A stretch of DNA of 64,000 nucleotides, taken from the NCBI GenBank assembly GCA_916613615.1, contig OU744735.1, positions 52,530,082 to 52,594,081 on the forward strand, read 5' to 3'. Each line of letters opens with the position of its first letter. The first letter of the stretch is position 1. Below the pieces are notes generated by a model. That model was given only the letters and a program-made list of their open reading frames with translations, searched no databases and was not told where the DNA came from. The translations under genes and the position numbers were made by a program. Below are positions 1 through 9,828 of the stretch, in pieces. Source of the DNA: Steromphala cineraria (Eukaryota > Mollusca > Gastropoda > Trochida > Trochidae).

Positions 1-561
1 ACAAAAAGTTACAATTTTCATTATAAAAAATCACAGGTTTCTTTGAATCCCCAGTTGTTTCATTAAGTACACAAATTGTGGAAACGGGCATTTTTCAGTT
101 TTCCCTATGTACAATTTAAATTTTGATAATAGCAAGCTTTTAGAAACAAAAAAAAGTAGATTTATCCAAATGTTCTCATCAAGCCTAAATTCTAGAGCTT
201 AATGTCTCTTTTCCTTTCTTATTGTTATTTACGCTGTGAAGTAAAAATGTAATGACGTCATGATGTACACGATGACGTTGCCTGGCGACGTTTATATCCG
301 TTATTTGTATATAGCCTGAAGATGCTCCTACATTGAGCTGAAAGTACTAGCCAGTAAAATGGATTCATTCTACTTCTGACTTATCTTTTCAATATATAAA
401 TTATATACCACGTTCTTGTAAAATTATCGAAACAATCAATAATCATGCAATAAATGCCATTTAATATATTTTAAATCAAGAAGCGCCAAAATTTCCTAAT
501 CTTCTTGCAGTCCAAGAAAAAACAACTCTTATTTACGATGTATGCATACTGTCACTATTTA

Positions 562-1142
562 CACTCAGGGGCAAAAGAAACGATACCAACTTTTCAAAAG
601 AGTACAAAACAAAATCCTGTTGTTAATGAAATGCGACTACGAGCCCTTGTGATAGGCACATCGGTTGTGAAGAAGTACTCACAATTTCAAACATCAAAGT
701 ATAATACTTATAATTGTATGACTGTTCAAATACACGAGGGGTAAAAAAACAGCTTTTTCGATGTTATTTTTGGTCATAATCTTTGGAATTGGAATAAAAT
801 AAGTATGAAATTTAAAAATCTATAAAATATAAGATGTTATCAATATAAATATCCCTTGTAGAAGTTAATTTGTTCACGCATTTTGCCTGTATTTTGGTTT
901 AAAAACAAGAAAAGGGGCCATTTTTTACTATCCTATCTCGTCTAGTTAAGGAGATCTTTTAACAGCGTTTTTTGAAAGGCTTGTATTTCAAAAGCGTTAA
1001 CAGATATAGCTCAGAAATTAAAAGCTTAGTTCAGTTAGCTCTTGAATACATGAATTAACCCTGTTTCAGCCGCAACTATCAATCGTAGATTAACCTATCA
1101 TGCATTTTATATATATGGTATCGTTTCTTTTGCCCCTGAGTG
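562..1142. mobile_element. Non-autonomous Tc1/mariner-type element (MITE), 581 bp
   Basis: The ends are perfect inverted repeats of at least 26 bp beginning CACTCAGGGGCAAAAGAAAC, and the element is flanked by TA on both sides (560-561 and 1143-1144). The paralogous duplicate near 3834 has the uninterrupted sequence CACTATTTAGGGTAAAAAG, so it preserves the empty site with a single TA. TA duplication is the hallmark of the Tc1/mariner superfamily. No transposase frame is visible inside; the short open frame crossing the left boundary is not credible. The insertion postdates the segmental duplication, or was lost precisely from the other copy. Confidence 0.9.
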
Positions 1143-2098
1143 TAGGGTAAGAAGAAGATATGAGATGTTTCTTCTGCATAGGCTAATTTCTTGTAAATTC
1201 ATTTCTGGCTTTTATACTATTTTAATTAATTAATTAAAAGAAGCGCAATGACGAAACATTCGCTCATCACAAAAACTGCGACGGTCATATTCATTTCTAC
1301 TTTGATAAATCAAATAGTAATACTATCAAAAAAATTCCTTTCAAACAATATTGGATATTTCAGCTGGTAAAAAGATAACTGCCCATAATCATAAAATGAT
1401 TTACATCTGACAGAGCTTAATCCCAACATAGTAAAAAAGATTTGAAAACAGTGTGACATTAAAATTTATGTTCGTAACGAACGATTAATATCATTCAGAG
1501 CACACTTTAATATGACATTTTCGTTAAATCTCGGACATGAAAAGATTTACTAAAGCTTCTGGATCTTCCAGTTATAAACTTTTGATAAAGTTTAGACTCA
1601 TGACTAAGTGAGACTTTAAAATTTTAGCTTTGGAAAACATTGTTAAACTGAATTATGCTAGCTTATCTTGATACCCAATTGTCATGCATTTAAAATCAAT
1701 AGATCTTGATGTGCTTCATGAAGCTAACAGTCAAATGCTCTAGAAGGAGACCATTGACATTGTTGAAAATGCTTGTTTTCCCTGGTATTTGGCACAGTGT
1801 TTCATAATTGGATTGAATGGAATATTCAAGCCTTTCTTACATCAGGGTTACTGCGCTTATCCTCAGACATGTAGCTGAGATAACATCAAGTACCTGTTCC
1901 AAGTGATATATTATCTATTTTTCTGCTACAGGCATTCATTGAATACACCCTTTTTGTCAGGTGTATGGGCTGATTACTTACCCTTCAGGAAAAAATAATG
2001 AACTTAAGGTGTGTTGTCGGCTCTTTGATCACTGCTCCCTTCCCCCTCCCCCTCCCCCTCTGGACCTGCCAGTTACATCATCTATGTGTCTTCTACAG

Positions 2099-2181
2099 GC
2101 CCTGAAGACTTCCGAGGAGATCCGCATGATTGAGACGGAGCTGCAGCAACTGCGTGTACGTCTCGCTCGCAACGTGGACAA
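2099..2181 (+). CDS. Internal coiled-coil exon, copy A (unidentified host gene)
   Basis: An 83-nt exon is preceded by a pyrimidine-rich tract ending in CTTCTACAG and followed by the strong donor GTGAGT. Read from its first base it encodes 27 residues plus two bases, starting ALKTSEEIRMIETELQQL. The sequence is charged and leucine-rich, as in a coiled coil. It ends on codon phase 2, and the two leftover bases (AA) complete a lysine codon with the first base of the terminal exon at 6632. Upstream exons are not visible here. The proline-coding open frame just before it (1961-2098) is intron sequence. The protein family was not recognised. Copy B at 5122 differs at three residues. Confidence 0.7.
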
Positions 2182-2418
2182 GTGAGTTCAACTTATATTG
2201 GAAAGGAGTAAAATGTTCTTGACATGTTGTTTATTGAGTGAATAAGTTCCATGTGTCATAATCAAGATTCATTTTAACAGACTATAATAAGTATTTCATG
2301 GCAGTAAATGAGATTTATGGAATTATGAAATATTACAGTGTGGCGTTTGTTCATATAAATTTGTTATCCCATCGGTATGTAATACCGTCGGATCGTCATC
2401 GTCCTGTTCGTTCGTCCA

Positions 2419-2815
2419 ATGAAACTTTGTGTGTTGATTAGTCACCATGTGTCGATGTGCCTTTGATATTTTTAACTTCTTCGGATTTTAATTTTGGCGG
2501 TTTCCATTGAAACGTTACTTAGAATTCGGTTTCCGGAGTTGAACTAAAACAATCTTATTCCTAACTCAATGAAACTTTGTATGTTGATAAGTCACCTTTT
2601 GTTGATGTTGCTTTTGATATTTTCAACTTCATTGGATATTTACTTGCGGTTCAACGGAAACATAACTTATATAATTAGAATTCTGTTTTCTGAGCAGAAC
2701 TCAAACACTGTTTGACTTAGCTCAATAACACGTTGTATGTGGATTTGTCAGCATGTGAAGATATGCTTTTTGGTATTTTCAATTTCTTTAAATATTTCTC
2801 AAATGGCAAGCAAGC
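2419..2815. repeat. Intronic tandem repeat, about 145 bp x 3
   Basis: Three successive diverged units start near 2419, 2568 and 2723. Each begins with CAATGAAACTTTGT or a variant and continues through a 'GTTGAT..GTCACC' segment to an 'AACTTCTTCGGAT' or similar segment. The same triplet is present in the duplicate at 5441-5845, so it predates the segmental duplication. The preceding bases (2371-2415, with GTCCTGTTCGTTCGTCC) resemble a widespread invertebrate repeat type also seen near 41240. Confidence 0.65.
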
Positions 2816-2936
2816 AAAGCCAAAACCATTGGACGTCAACAAATATTTTACAGATGTAGCCCAAGTTACTCGATGAGATAAATCCATCTTTCTCATAATT
2901 AAGTACGATTGTTTGGATTGCGATCATCGGATATCT

Positions 2937-3493
2937 TGACACGAGTCAGATTGTTTGACAGAAACAATAAATAGTAATTAAAAGATAGGATTATGGTAAT
3001 CGGATGGACAAGTTTTGATTAGTAGGGAACTTGGAAATATGTAAATGTGAATGAGTGACTGTCGGGTACAACAAAAGGGAGCTGACAGTAGGTTAGAGAA
3101 GTTAGTCCAGGAAATCTCAGAAATTCCAACAACTTAACCCTTGGCAAGGCGTCTTCGGCTAGGCCGGGAGCAGCTTCTCAGAGGGAACCGTATGGGTATC
3201 GTATAGAATGCTTTTGGCAACATGGGGGCTAGGTAGGGAGTAATGAATAGGAAAGTACGTTTAAGGTTTAGATTAAGTTAAGCAATCAGGGGATAGGTTG
3301 GACAGGTTAACAAAGAGATCAATAGAAGGAAATGTATTGATTGTAAATTGTGTTGTAATTGGCTTTAAATGTATTTGTAATGAAAGGTAAAAACATCGTA
3401 TGAGTTTTCTATGATAGTTAGTAAGGTAGCACCTTGAGCAGCCAAGCGAGTAAAAGTTACATCCCAAGACATAACTACACACTGTAAATATGA
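2937..3493. other. Spacer between the two duplicates, no gene seen
   Basis: No convincing exon, inverted-terminal element or tandem repeat is visible. A minus-strand open frame of 69 codons at 3273-3482 lacks recognisable features and is probably chance. The spacer would be intronic if the duplicated exons belong to one transcript. Confidence 0.5.
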
Positions 3494-4088
3494 CAATTGT
3501 TACTTACGCTGTGACGTAAAAATGTAATGACGTCATGATGTACATGATGACGTTGCCTGGCGACGTTTATATCCGTTATTTGTATATGGCCTGACGATGC
3601 TTCTACATTGAGCTGAAAGTACTAGCCAGTAAAATGGATTCATTCTACTTCTGACTAATCTTTTCAATATATAAATTATATACCATGTTCATGTAAAATT
3701 ATCGAAACAATCAATAATCATGCAATAAATGCCATTTAATATATTTTAAATCAAGAAGCGCCAATATATCCTAATCTTCTTGCAGTCCAAGAAAAAACAA
3801 CTCTTATTTACGATGTATGCATACTGTCACTATTTAGGGTAAAAAGAAGATATGAGATGTTTCTTCTGCATAGGCTAATTTCTTGTAAATTTATTTCTGG
3901 CTTTTATACTATGTTAAGTAATTAATTAAAAGAAGCGCAATGACGAAACATTCGCTCATTACAAAAACTGTGACGGTCATATCCATTTCTACTTTGATAA
4001 ATCAAATAGTAATACTATTAAAAAAATTCCTTTCAAACAATATTGGATATTTCAGCTGGTTAAAAGATAACTGCCCATAATCATAAAA

Positions 4089-4430
4089 TGGTTTTTATTA
4101 CTCTCCCGTTGAAGATATTGCTGTTTAATATATCGCGCGCTGACCGAATGACGTGACGTAATGATGACGTCACAATTGTTAAGTATGACGTCATAATGTC
4201 AGCGGGCCGGCCGCAACAGTCATGTTGGCGACTTTCTTTGTATTTTTACGATGTTATTATAAGCAAGTAATAAATAAAATACTAAACTCGATCCCGTTTC
4301 ATAACATTTTTATGAAACTCGTGAATGGTATAGGTATTTAACTCGCTTTCGCTAGTTAAATACTAACCCATTCACTCGTTTCATCAATATGTTATGAAAC
4401 GGGACGTCGTTTAGTATTCTCTATATATCT
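4089..4430. mobile_element. Foldback insertion private to copy B
   Basis: Compared with copy A around 1390-1416, about 340 bp are inserted between an ATAAAATG-like left flank and a TCTAACAGAGC right flank. The right part (4278-4418) is a large imperfect hairpin: AATACTAAAC..CCCGTTTCATAACA near 4278 pairs with TGTTATGAAACGGG..GTTTAGTATT ending at 4418. Inner arms rich in AAACTCGTGAATGG and its complement flank a CTTTCG loop. The left part holds GC-rich sequence (GCGGGCCGGCCGC) and several TGACGTCA palindromes. No coding capacity is seen. A clear target duplication was not found. Confidence 0.65.
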
Positions 4431-5121
4431 AACAGAGCTTAATCCCAACATAGTAAAAAAGATTTGAAAACAGTGTGACATTAAAATTTATGTTCGTAAC
4501 GAACGATTAATATCATTCAGAGCACACTTTAATATGACATTTTCGTTAAATCTCGGACATGAAAAGATTTACTAAAGCTTCTGGATCTTCCAGTTATAAA
4601 CTTTTGAGAAAGTTTAGACTCATGATCAAGTGAGACTATAAAATTTTAGCTTTGGTCAACATTGTTAAACTGAATTATGCTAGCATATCTTGATACCCAA
4701 TGGTCATGCATTTAACACCAATAGATCTTGATGTGCTTCATGAAGCTAACAGTCAAATGCTCTAGACGGAGTCCATTGACATTGTTGAAAATGCTTGTTT
4801 TCCCCTGGTATTTGGCACAGTGTTTCATAATTGGATTGAATGGAATATTCAAGCCTTTCTTACATGAGGGTTACTGCGCTTATCCTCAGACATGTAGCTG
4901 AGATAACATCAAGTACCTGTTCCAAGTGATATATTATCTATTTTTCTGCTACAGGCATTCATTGAATACACCCTTTTTGTCAGGTGTATGGGCTGATTAC
5001 TTACCCTTCAGGAAAAAATAATGAACTTAAGGTGTGTTGTCGGCTCTTTGATCACTGCCCCCTTCCCCCTCCCCCTCCCCCTCTGGATCTGCCAGTAACA
5101 TCATCTATGTGTCTTCTACAG

Positions 5122-5204
5122 GCCCTGAAGACTTCCGAGGAGTTCCGCAAGGTTGAGACGGAGCTGCAGCAACTGCGTGTACGTCTCGCTCGCAACGTGG
5201 ACAA
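5122..5204 (+). CDS. Internal coiled-coil exon, copy B (alternative to 2099-2181)
   Basis: This is the second copy of the 83-nt exon, again preceded by CTTCTACAG and followed by GTGAGT. It encodes the same 27 residues except for three changes near the N-terminus (EEIRMIET in copy A, EEFRKVET here). The changes preserve the frame and the charged character, and both splice sites are intact, so nothing marks it as dead. Because 83 is not a multiple of 3, and copy A joined to copy B would read AAG CCC TGA, a transcript can carry only one of the two without an early stop. Confidence 0.65.
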
Positions 5205-5440
5205 GTGAGTTCAACTTATATTGGAAAGGAGTAAAATGTTCTTGACATGTTGTTTATTGAGTGAATAAGCTCCATGTGTCATAATCAAGATTCATTTTAA
5301 CAGACTATAATAAGTATTTCATGGCAGTAAATGGGATTTATGGAATTATGAAATATTACAGTGTGGCGTTTGTTCATATAAATTTGTTATCCCATCGGTA
5401 TGTAATACTGTGGGATTGTCATCGTCCTGTTCGTTCGTCC

Positions 5441-5845
5441 AATGAAACTTTGTGTGTTGATTAGTCACCATGTGTTGATTAGTCACCATGTGTCGATGTG
5501 CCTTTGATATTTTTAACTTCTTCGGATTTTAATTTTGGCGGTTTCCACTGAAACGTTTCTTAGAATTCGGTTTCCGGAGTTGAACTAAAACAATCTTATT
5601 CCTAACTCAATGAAACTTTGTATGTTGATAAGTCACCTTGTGTTGATGTTGCTTTTGATATTTTCAACTTCATTGGATATTTACTTTTTGCGGTTCAACG
5701 GAAAGATAACTTAGAATTCTGTTTTCTGAGCAGAACTCAAACACTGTTAGACTTAGCTCAATAACACGTTGTATGTGGATTGGTCAGCATGTGAAGATAT
5801 GCCTTTTTGTATTTTCAATTTCTTTAGATATTTCTCAAATGGCAA
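5441..5845. repeat. Intronic tandem repeat, about 145 bp x 3 (copy B)
   Basis: Counterpart of 2419-2815 within the duplicated segment. The first unit has an extra short duplication of GTTGATTAGTCACCATGTG at 5457-5491 that copy A lacks. Confidence 0.6.
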
Positions 5846-5961
5846 GCAAGCAAAGCCAAAACCATTGGACGTCAACAGATATTTTACAAGTTACTCGATG
5901 AGATAAATCCAACTTTCTCATATTTAAATACGATTGTTTGGATAGCGATCATCGGATATCC

Positions 5962-6631
5962 TTAATTATTCACAACAATAAGAAATACATCTAACTTAAT
6001 AATCAACATACATATTTATCAACGTATTATCAACGTAATACTTCAACAGATATCCTCTCCTCGAACTTCCAGACTTCAGATCCATAAAATAAAACAGGTT
6101 TAACTTTACCATCAAACAACTTGAACATAAGCTTAACAGCTTGAAAAGATTTTTTATAAACATCGATTTTATAACAAACAGAGCTTTAATAGCTTTACCG
6201 ACAAGAGTATGACAAGAGTACACTAAGTCCCAGACAATCGTTTGGAAAACAGAACACCAAGATAACTGAGATATATTGAAGCTTGCATTGGACTACCATT
6301 AAACAACCAGTTTTCATATGAACGAAGAATACAACCATTACGGAAAACAAGAACCATATCCATATTCACCTCTATCCCGAAGGGGCTACAATATTAATGT
6401 TAAACATATATCCTTCTCTGCAAACCTATAACAGTATCATTAAACAAATTAATATTTGCTGTGAAAGGTTGTCAGTTAAATCAATAAGTAAAAATAATAT
6501 TAATAGATATTGACATTGTTAATAAAACTGTCCTTGTTTGCTAATCGTTGCATAAGCATGCCCTCCTATATCTATATTTATCCCAACCTTCTGAAGTCCT
6601 TCTGAAACAGTGTTGTGTATTTGGTTTGCAG
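5962..6631. other. Intron before the terminal exon
   Basis: No gene or element is recognised. The segment ends in TTGGTTTGCAG, a usable splice acceptor for the exon at 6632. Minus-strand open frames here (5996-6223, 6519-6749) are unsupported; the second is the shadow of the terminal exon. Confidence 0.5.
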
Positions 6632-6770
6632 AGATAAAGGCATGGCCAAGCACCTGCAACATAAGATCACCTCTACTGAAGCTTATCTGGACAAACTGAA
6701 GAGCTCTGAGATGGTCCTTGAGAAACACAAGCAGAAGAGAAGTGATCATAAAAAACTCACAATATTCTGA
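6632..6770 (+). CDS. Terminal coding exon of the coiled-coil protein
   Basis: After the acceptor TTGGTTTGCAG the exon completes the split lysine codon and encodes 45 further residues, ending in TGA at 6768-6770. Lysines, glutamates and leucines are frequent (KHLQHKITSTEAYLDKLKSS, then a KHKQKRSDHKK tail), continuing the coiled-coil character of the upstream exon and ending in a basic tail. The phase match with both 83-nt exons (phase 2 donor, phase 1 acceptor base) is the main evidence that these exons belong together. No clear AATAAA signal was noticed soon after the stop, so a further exon or a distant polyadenylation site is possible. The family was not recognised. Confidence 0.65.
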
Positions 6771-7523
6771 TGTCGGCTTGTGTCTAGTATTTGTGAGTGT
6801 TTATCTAGTAGCTGTCTGAAAGTATTTATTAATATTTTCTTAGAAACAGATGGAAATTGCCTCTGATGTCGGCTTGTGTCTAGGATTTGTTGAGTATATC
6901 TGGTATATGTTATTGAATTGATAATTGTTATTTATGAGAAACACATAATCATATAAGCAGTCATTATAACAAAAGTCACATAATCTTGATGGATTTACTG
7001 ATGAAGATCTGAGATTGTATATCTGGTAAAAATGTCCCCAAAGAATATTTTAAACCAAGAGAGAAGTGACCATAAGTAGTAAAGTCACTATATCCAATCT
7101 CTCTCCAGAGATATTTTATGTTGATCTAGCCTCGGTTTAAATAAGCCCAGTTTACGTACTAGAAAGATAGAAGCCTTTTCGGGGACATAGCCATAAACTT
7201 GTGCAGGTGGTTTGTCAAAAAAACTTCCTCATACACTCAAAACTTTATAAAAGCTTCTGAATGCACTTGTTTTGTAGAACGTACTAGGAGGCATAAAACC
7301 TTCCACAGACACTTGTGGCAATTATTCAGCAGCATTGCGAAAACGTAAGGAACCATTGCTGTACTGGTGGAGATGCTTCAGAACATAGCCATAGACAAAA
7401 CCAGTCCCCACAGCCCCTCCCTCGAGATACGCGTTATTCTTTGCTTACTGCATGTTTTCGAATGATTGAAAATATCAAAGTCAATCATGTTCTATGTTCG
7501 ATATCATGAAATTCATGATTGAT
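6771..7523. other. 3' region, no gene recognised
   Basis: A short direct duplication TGATGTCGGCTTGTGTCTAG occurs at 6769 and 6865. A stretch near 7053 (AAGAGAGAAGTGACCATAA) resembles the end of the terminal exon (AAGAGAAGTGATCATAAAAA near 6737) and may be a decayed duplicate. The 64-codon frame at 7315-7509 has no recognisable features. Confidence 0.4.
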
Positions 7524-7960
7524 TTAATTCAAGATGAGGAGCGGAACGAGGAAACTATCTGTTGGTAGACAGAGTAGACAATTTGGACGGGAAGTAGAGA
7601 ATCTCATCAAAGTGTCTTCTGATATGAAATATATCAACACAAGTTGATACAAGTAACCAATCAGCCGAGGATTCTTTCTTGTATCAACAAGTGTTGATAT
7701 CGGAAGACAGAAGGAGAAAATCCTATTTAGCATCCAAAATCATTTTTCATAACATTTGAATGAAAAATGTACATCTTTGAACACTGAATGGACCAAAAAG
7801 TTATAAACCAGTGATGTCATAGCATTGTGACATAATCGTGTTTAAGACATCATAACATTGTGACGTAATCGTGTTTATGACGTCATATCATTGTGACATC
7901 ATGACTGATGACAAAACGTTTGTTCAAAATCTACTGTCAACACGATATCTTCTTGGAATA
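7524..7960 (-). repeat. Dispersed repeat, inverted relative to 28090-28440
   Basis: The reverse complement of this stretch follows the same path as 28090-28440. Shared steps are GATATCGT..TTGACA, TAGATTTTGAACAA, a run of ATGACATCA/GTCACAAT modules, GTGTTCA.AGA, ATGATTTTGGATG and TCTTCTGATAT. Inside are three tandem 'TGACGTCAT..CATTGTGAC..AATCGTGTTTA' modules (7811-7905). The element type was not recognised. Confidence 0.55.
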
Positions 7961-8579
7961 AATCAAAACATTTACAAATATCTCGTTGAAATATTTCGAT
8001 ATTCAATACTCACTCGTTTTGAAATCTCTACATATTACCCATAAGGGAGGACAGACACAGGGTAGTATTTTTTCTGTAAGGCTCTAGGGAGTTACACCTT
8101 TAGCTGTTTTTTGATTGGTTGTTGTGAACCAATCAAATTAAGAGTTTTGCTGGGACTATTTCATTCATCTTTCAAACTTGTAATCGACTGACGAGTTGTT
8201 TTCCCTGATTCTAAATCTAAACAAGTTCAATTTATTCCATGTTGTTCCTATCTGCCAGTTTTCACATGATTGATGAGTCAGTCAAATTGTCCGTAAGTAT
8301 AGAAATTATCGATCATCAAATAACTTTAACGTCGCGAAAAGCTTTCGGTCGCGTAGAATGCGACGAGTTTCATTCGATTGTAATGACGTCATAGACACGA
8401 GCGGCTATGACGTCAGTGTGTCAATGGTCATGACAACTGGTCAGAAAATTGAAGTTTTGCGGCCACACACAATGTTACTCCTGTCCTCATGGACACCTTT
8501 TTCTCAAGTCTTTCATCACCTTTAGTCCTTCTTTAAGCTGGCCACACTTGTGATTATAAAAGAATAAAGGTGTTCTATA
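7961..8579. other. No gene seen; flank of the BEL/Pao insertion
   Basis: Non-repetitive AT-rich sequence. It contains two TGACGTCA-like palindromes (8383-8415) around a GC-richer patch, GTCGCGAAAAGC..GGTCGCGTAG. These resemble CRE sites, but no promoter or transcript is evident. Confidence 0.4.
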
Positions 8580-8584
8580 CATAT

Positions 8585-8980
8585 TGGTCAGAAGGTTTAT
8601 GTAAATTTCATATTCTATATTTCATCTATATTTCATTTGATGTTAGAACATGTTTTCGTTCGATGAACAGCACACCCGAACGCACCCTGCTTCGCGGAAG
8701 ACTAAACGCCGCCATCTTTGCATGAATGCTTTGACTTGACTTAGGCCTTACATTCTGTCTTGACAGGATGTCATCTTTTCTTCCTAATGATTAGCTTTTA
8801 GAATTAGATACTTGTTTAAACTTAGATTAGAACAAAACAAGTATAACACAGTAAGTAAACATGTACCATTAGTGAATTAGTAGAACAAGAAAACATGCAA
8901 TAATATGTAACTGTGTAAATAGTATTGTAAATAAAAATTGTATTATAAGTTAGTCACGCCTTTGTTATCCCTGCCGAACA
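8585..8980 (+). repeat. 5' LTR of the BEL/Pao element
   Basis: 396 bp, starting TGGTCAGAAGG and ending CCCTGCCGAACA. It differs from the 3' LTR at three seen sites (ATGTAAATT/ATGAAAATT near 8601, CTATATTTC/CTTTATTTC near 8626, GTATAACAC/GTATTACAC near 8842). An AAATAAAAATTG stretch near 8930 could serve as polyadenylation signal. Left target duplication CATAT is at 8580-8584. Confidence 0.95.
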
Positions 8981-8982
8981 TT

Positions 8983-9006
8983 TGGTAGCAGAGCGTGGTT
9001 AGATCA
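8983..9006 (+). promoter_or_regulatory. Primer-binding site, probably initiator tRNA-Met
   Basis: Two bases after the LTR comes TGGTAGCAGAGCGTGGTTAG. It begins with the TGG that pairs with the CCA end of a tRNA. The first 11 bases, and TGGTT a little further on, fit the complement of the 3' end of animal initiator tRNA-Met as generally known; two central bases differ. Assignment to that tRNA is inference. Confidence 0.65.
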
Positions 9007-9153
9007 CAAGTTAGATACGGTGGGTAACATTGGCGTAAAACAAAGAGTTAGAAGATACAAATAATTAGACAAAAATTAGAAATATAAAATAGTTACAATA
9101 AGACATCACGTTCAAACCCAACTCACTCACTACAAAGTTAGACACCTGACATC

Positions 9154-9828
9154 ATGTCAGGACAGGCAAAGTCATTCCCTGAAGGGGATACAGAGGTTAA
9201 GCAGAAAGTAGAGCATCAACAGCAGGTTGATACTGCAAATGCTATCATGACATCTCGCTTGACAAAGCTTAAGCAACAGAAGGCTAAAGCTAAATCTGCC
9301 TTTACAAGGGCAAAAAACAAACTTAATTCGAGCATAGATCAGGAAGAGAGACCTTCTCGTCAGTCCATTCGAGACCAGATTGATCAATTAGGTGCCTTGC
9401 AAGTTCGTGCAATGGACATTATGGTTAAATTAGCAGAATTATATTCTTCAAGCAATGATGCAACAAGTGTCAAACAAATAGGTGTAGAAATGGATAAAAT
9501 GGAAACTGAATATGACGCAGCACAAACCAATGCAGATAATCACTTAGAGGGTAGATCGGATAAAAGCTCTGTTATGAGTTTGAAAAGTGGTATGATTCAC
9601 CTCTTTGATAGTTCCGAACAGGTTGCGGTTGTTTCAGAAGGTGAAGGTCAAAACATGCACGATGATGTTAATCTTGACAAATCTCAATCAGATCCAAAAG
9701 TAACTCATGATGATTCTGTCAAAGGTCACAAAGACAAAGTAATCAACAACACAGATGGTAATGTGATTAAGAATCCTTCATTTGTTGAGAACGCTAAAAA
9801 AGAACCCTCCAGTTGTGTACCAGCCTAG
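9154..9828 (+). CDS. gag: BEL/Pao gag N-terminal region (coiled coil)
   Basis: An ATG-started frame of 224 codons opens the internal region 173 bp after the 5' LTR. Residues about 30-140 are a heptad-like helical stretch with many K, E, A and L residues (TSRLTKLKQQKAKAKSAF and onward), matching the N-terminal coiled coil that precedes the DUF1759 region in BEL/Pao gag proteins. The frame ends at 9828 while the next gag block is open one frame over from 9782. The 47-bp overlap contains an A run (CTAAAAAAGAACC), a typical place for a decay indel; programmed frameshifting cannot be excluded. Structural role: assembly of the retroelement particle. Confidence 0.8.
   Translation: MSGQAKSFPEGDTEVKQKVEHQQQVDTANAIMTSRLTKLKQQKAKAKSAFTRAKNKLNSSIDQEERPSRQSIRDQIDQLGALQVRAMDIMVKLAELYSSSNDATSVKQIGVEMDKMETEYDAAQTNADNHLEGRSDKSSVMSLKSGMIHLFDSSEQVAVVSEGEGQNMHDDVNLDKSQSDPKVTHDDSVKGHKDKVINNTDGNVIKNPSFVENAKKEPSSCVPA

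Larger units (their letters stand above)
222..2936. repeat. Tandem segmental duplication, copy A
   Basis: This block matches 3494-5961 almost throughout, in the same order and orientation. Matching landmarks include the segment around 232 and 3507, the exon at 2099 and 5122, and the stretch ending near 2936 and 5961 that contains GCGATCATCGGATATC. Differences are scattered substitutions, small indels and two large private insertions: 562-1142 here, and about 4089-4430 in the other copy. The duplicated unit includes one coding exon with its flanking introns, so the event duplicated an exon within a host gene. Limits are judged by eye. Confidence 0.9.
3494..5961. repeat. Tandem segmental duplication, copy B
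   Basis: This is the direct repeat of 222-2936. It lacks the 581-bp TA-flanked element of copy A but carries its own insertion of about 340 bp at about 4089-4430. The exon at 5122-5204 keeps both splice sites. Identity over aligned parts is high by eye, with mostly isolated substitutions. Confidence 0.9.

Noticed and set aside
1961..2185. Open frame of 74 codons with a polyproline run before the copy A exon
   Set aside because: The part before 2099 is intron: a pyrimidine tract and CAG acceptor precede the exon, and the frame crosses the splice site. The same holds for 4984-5208.
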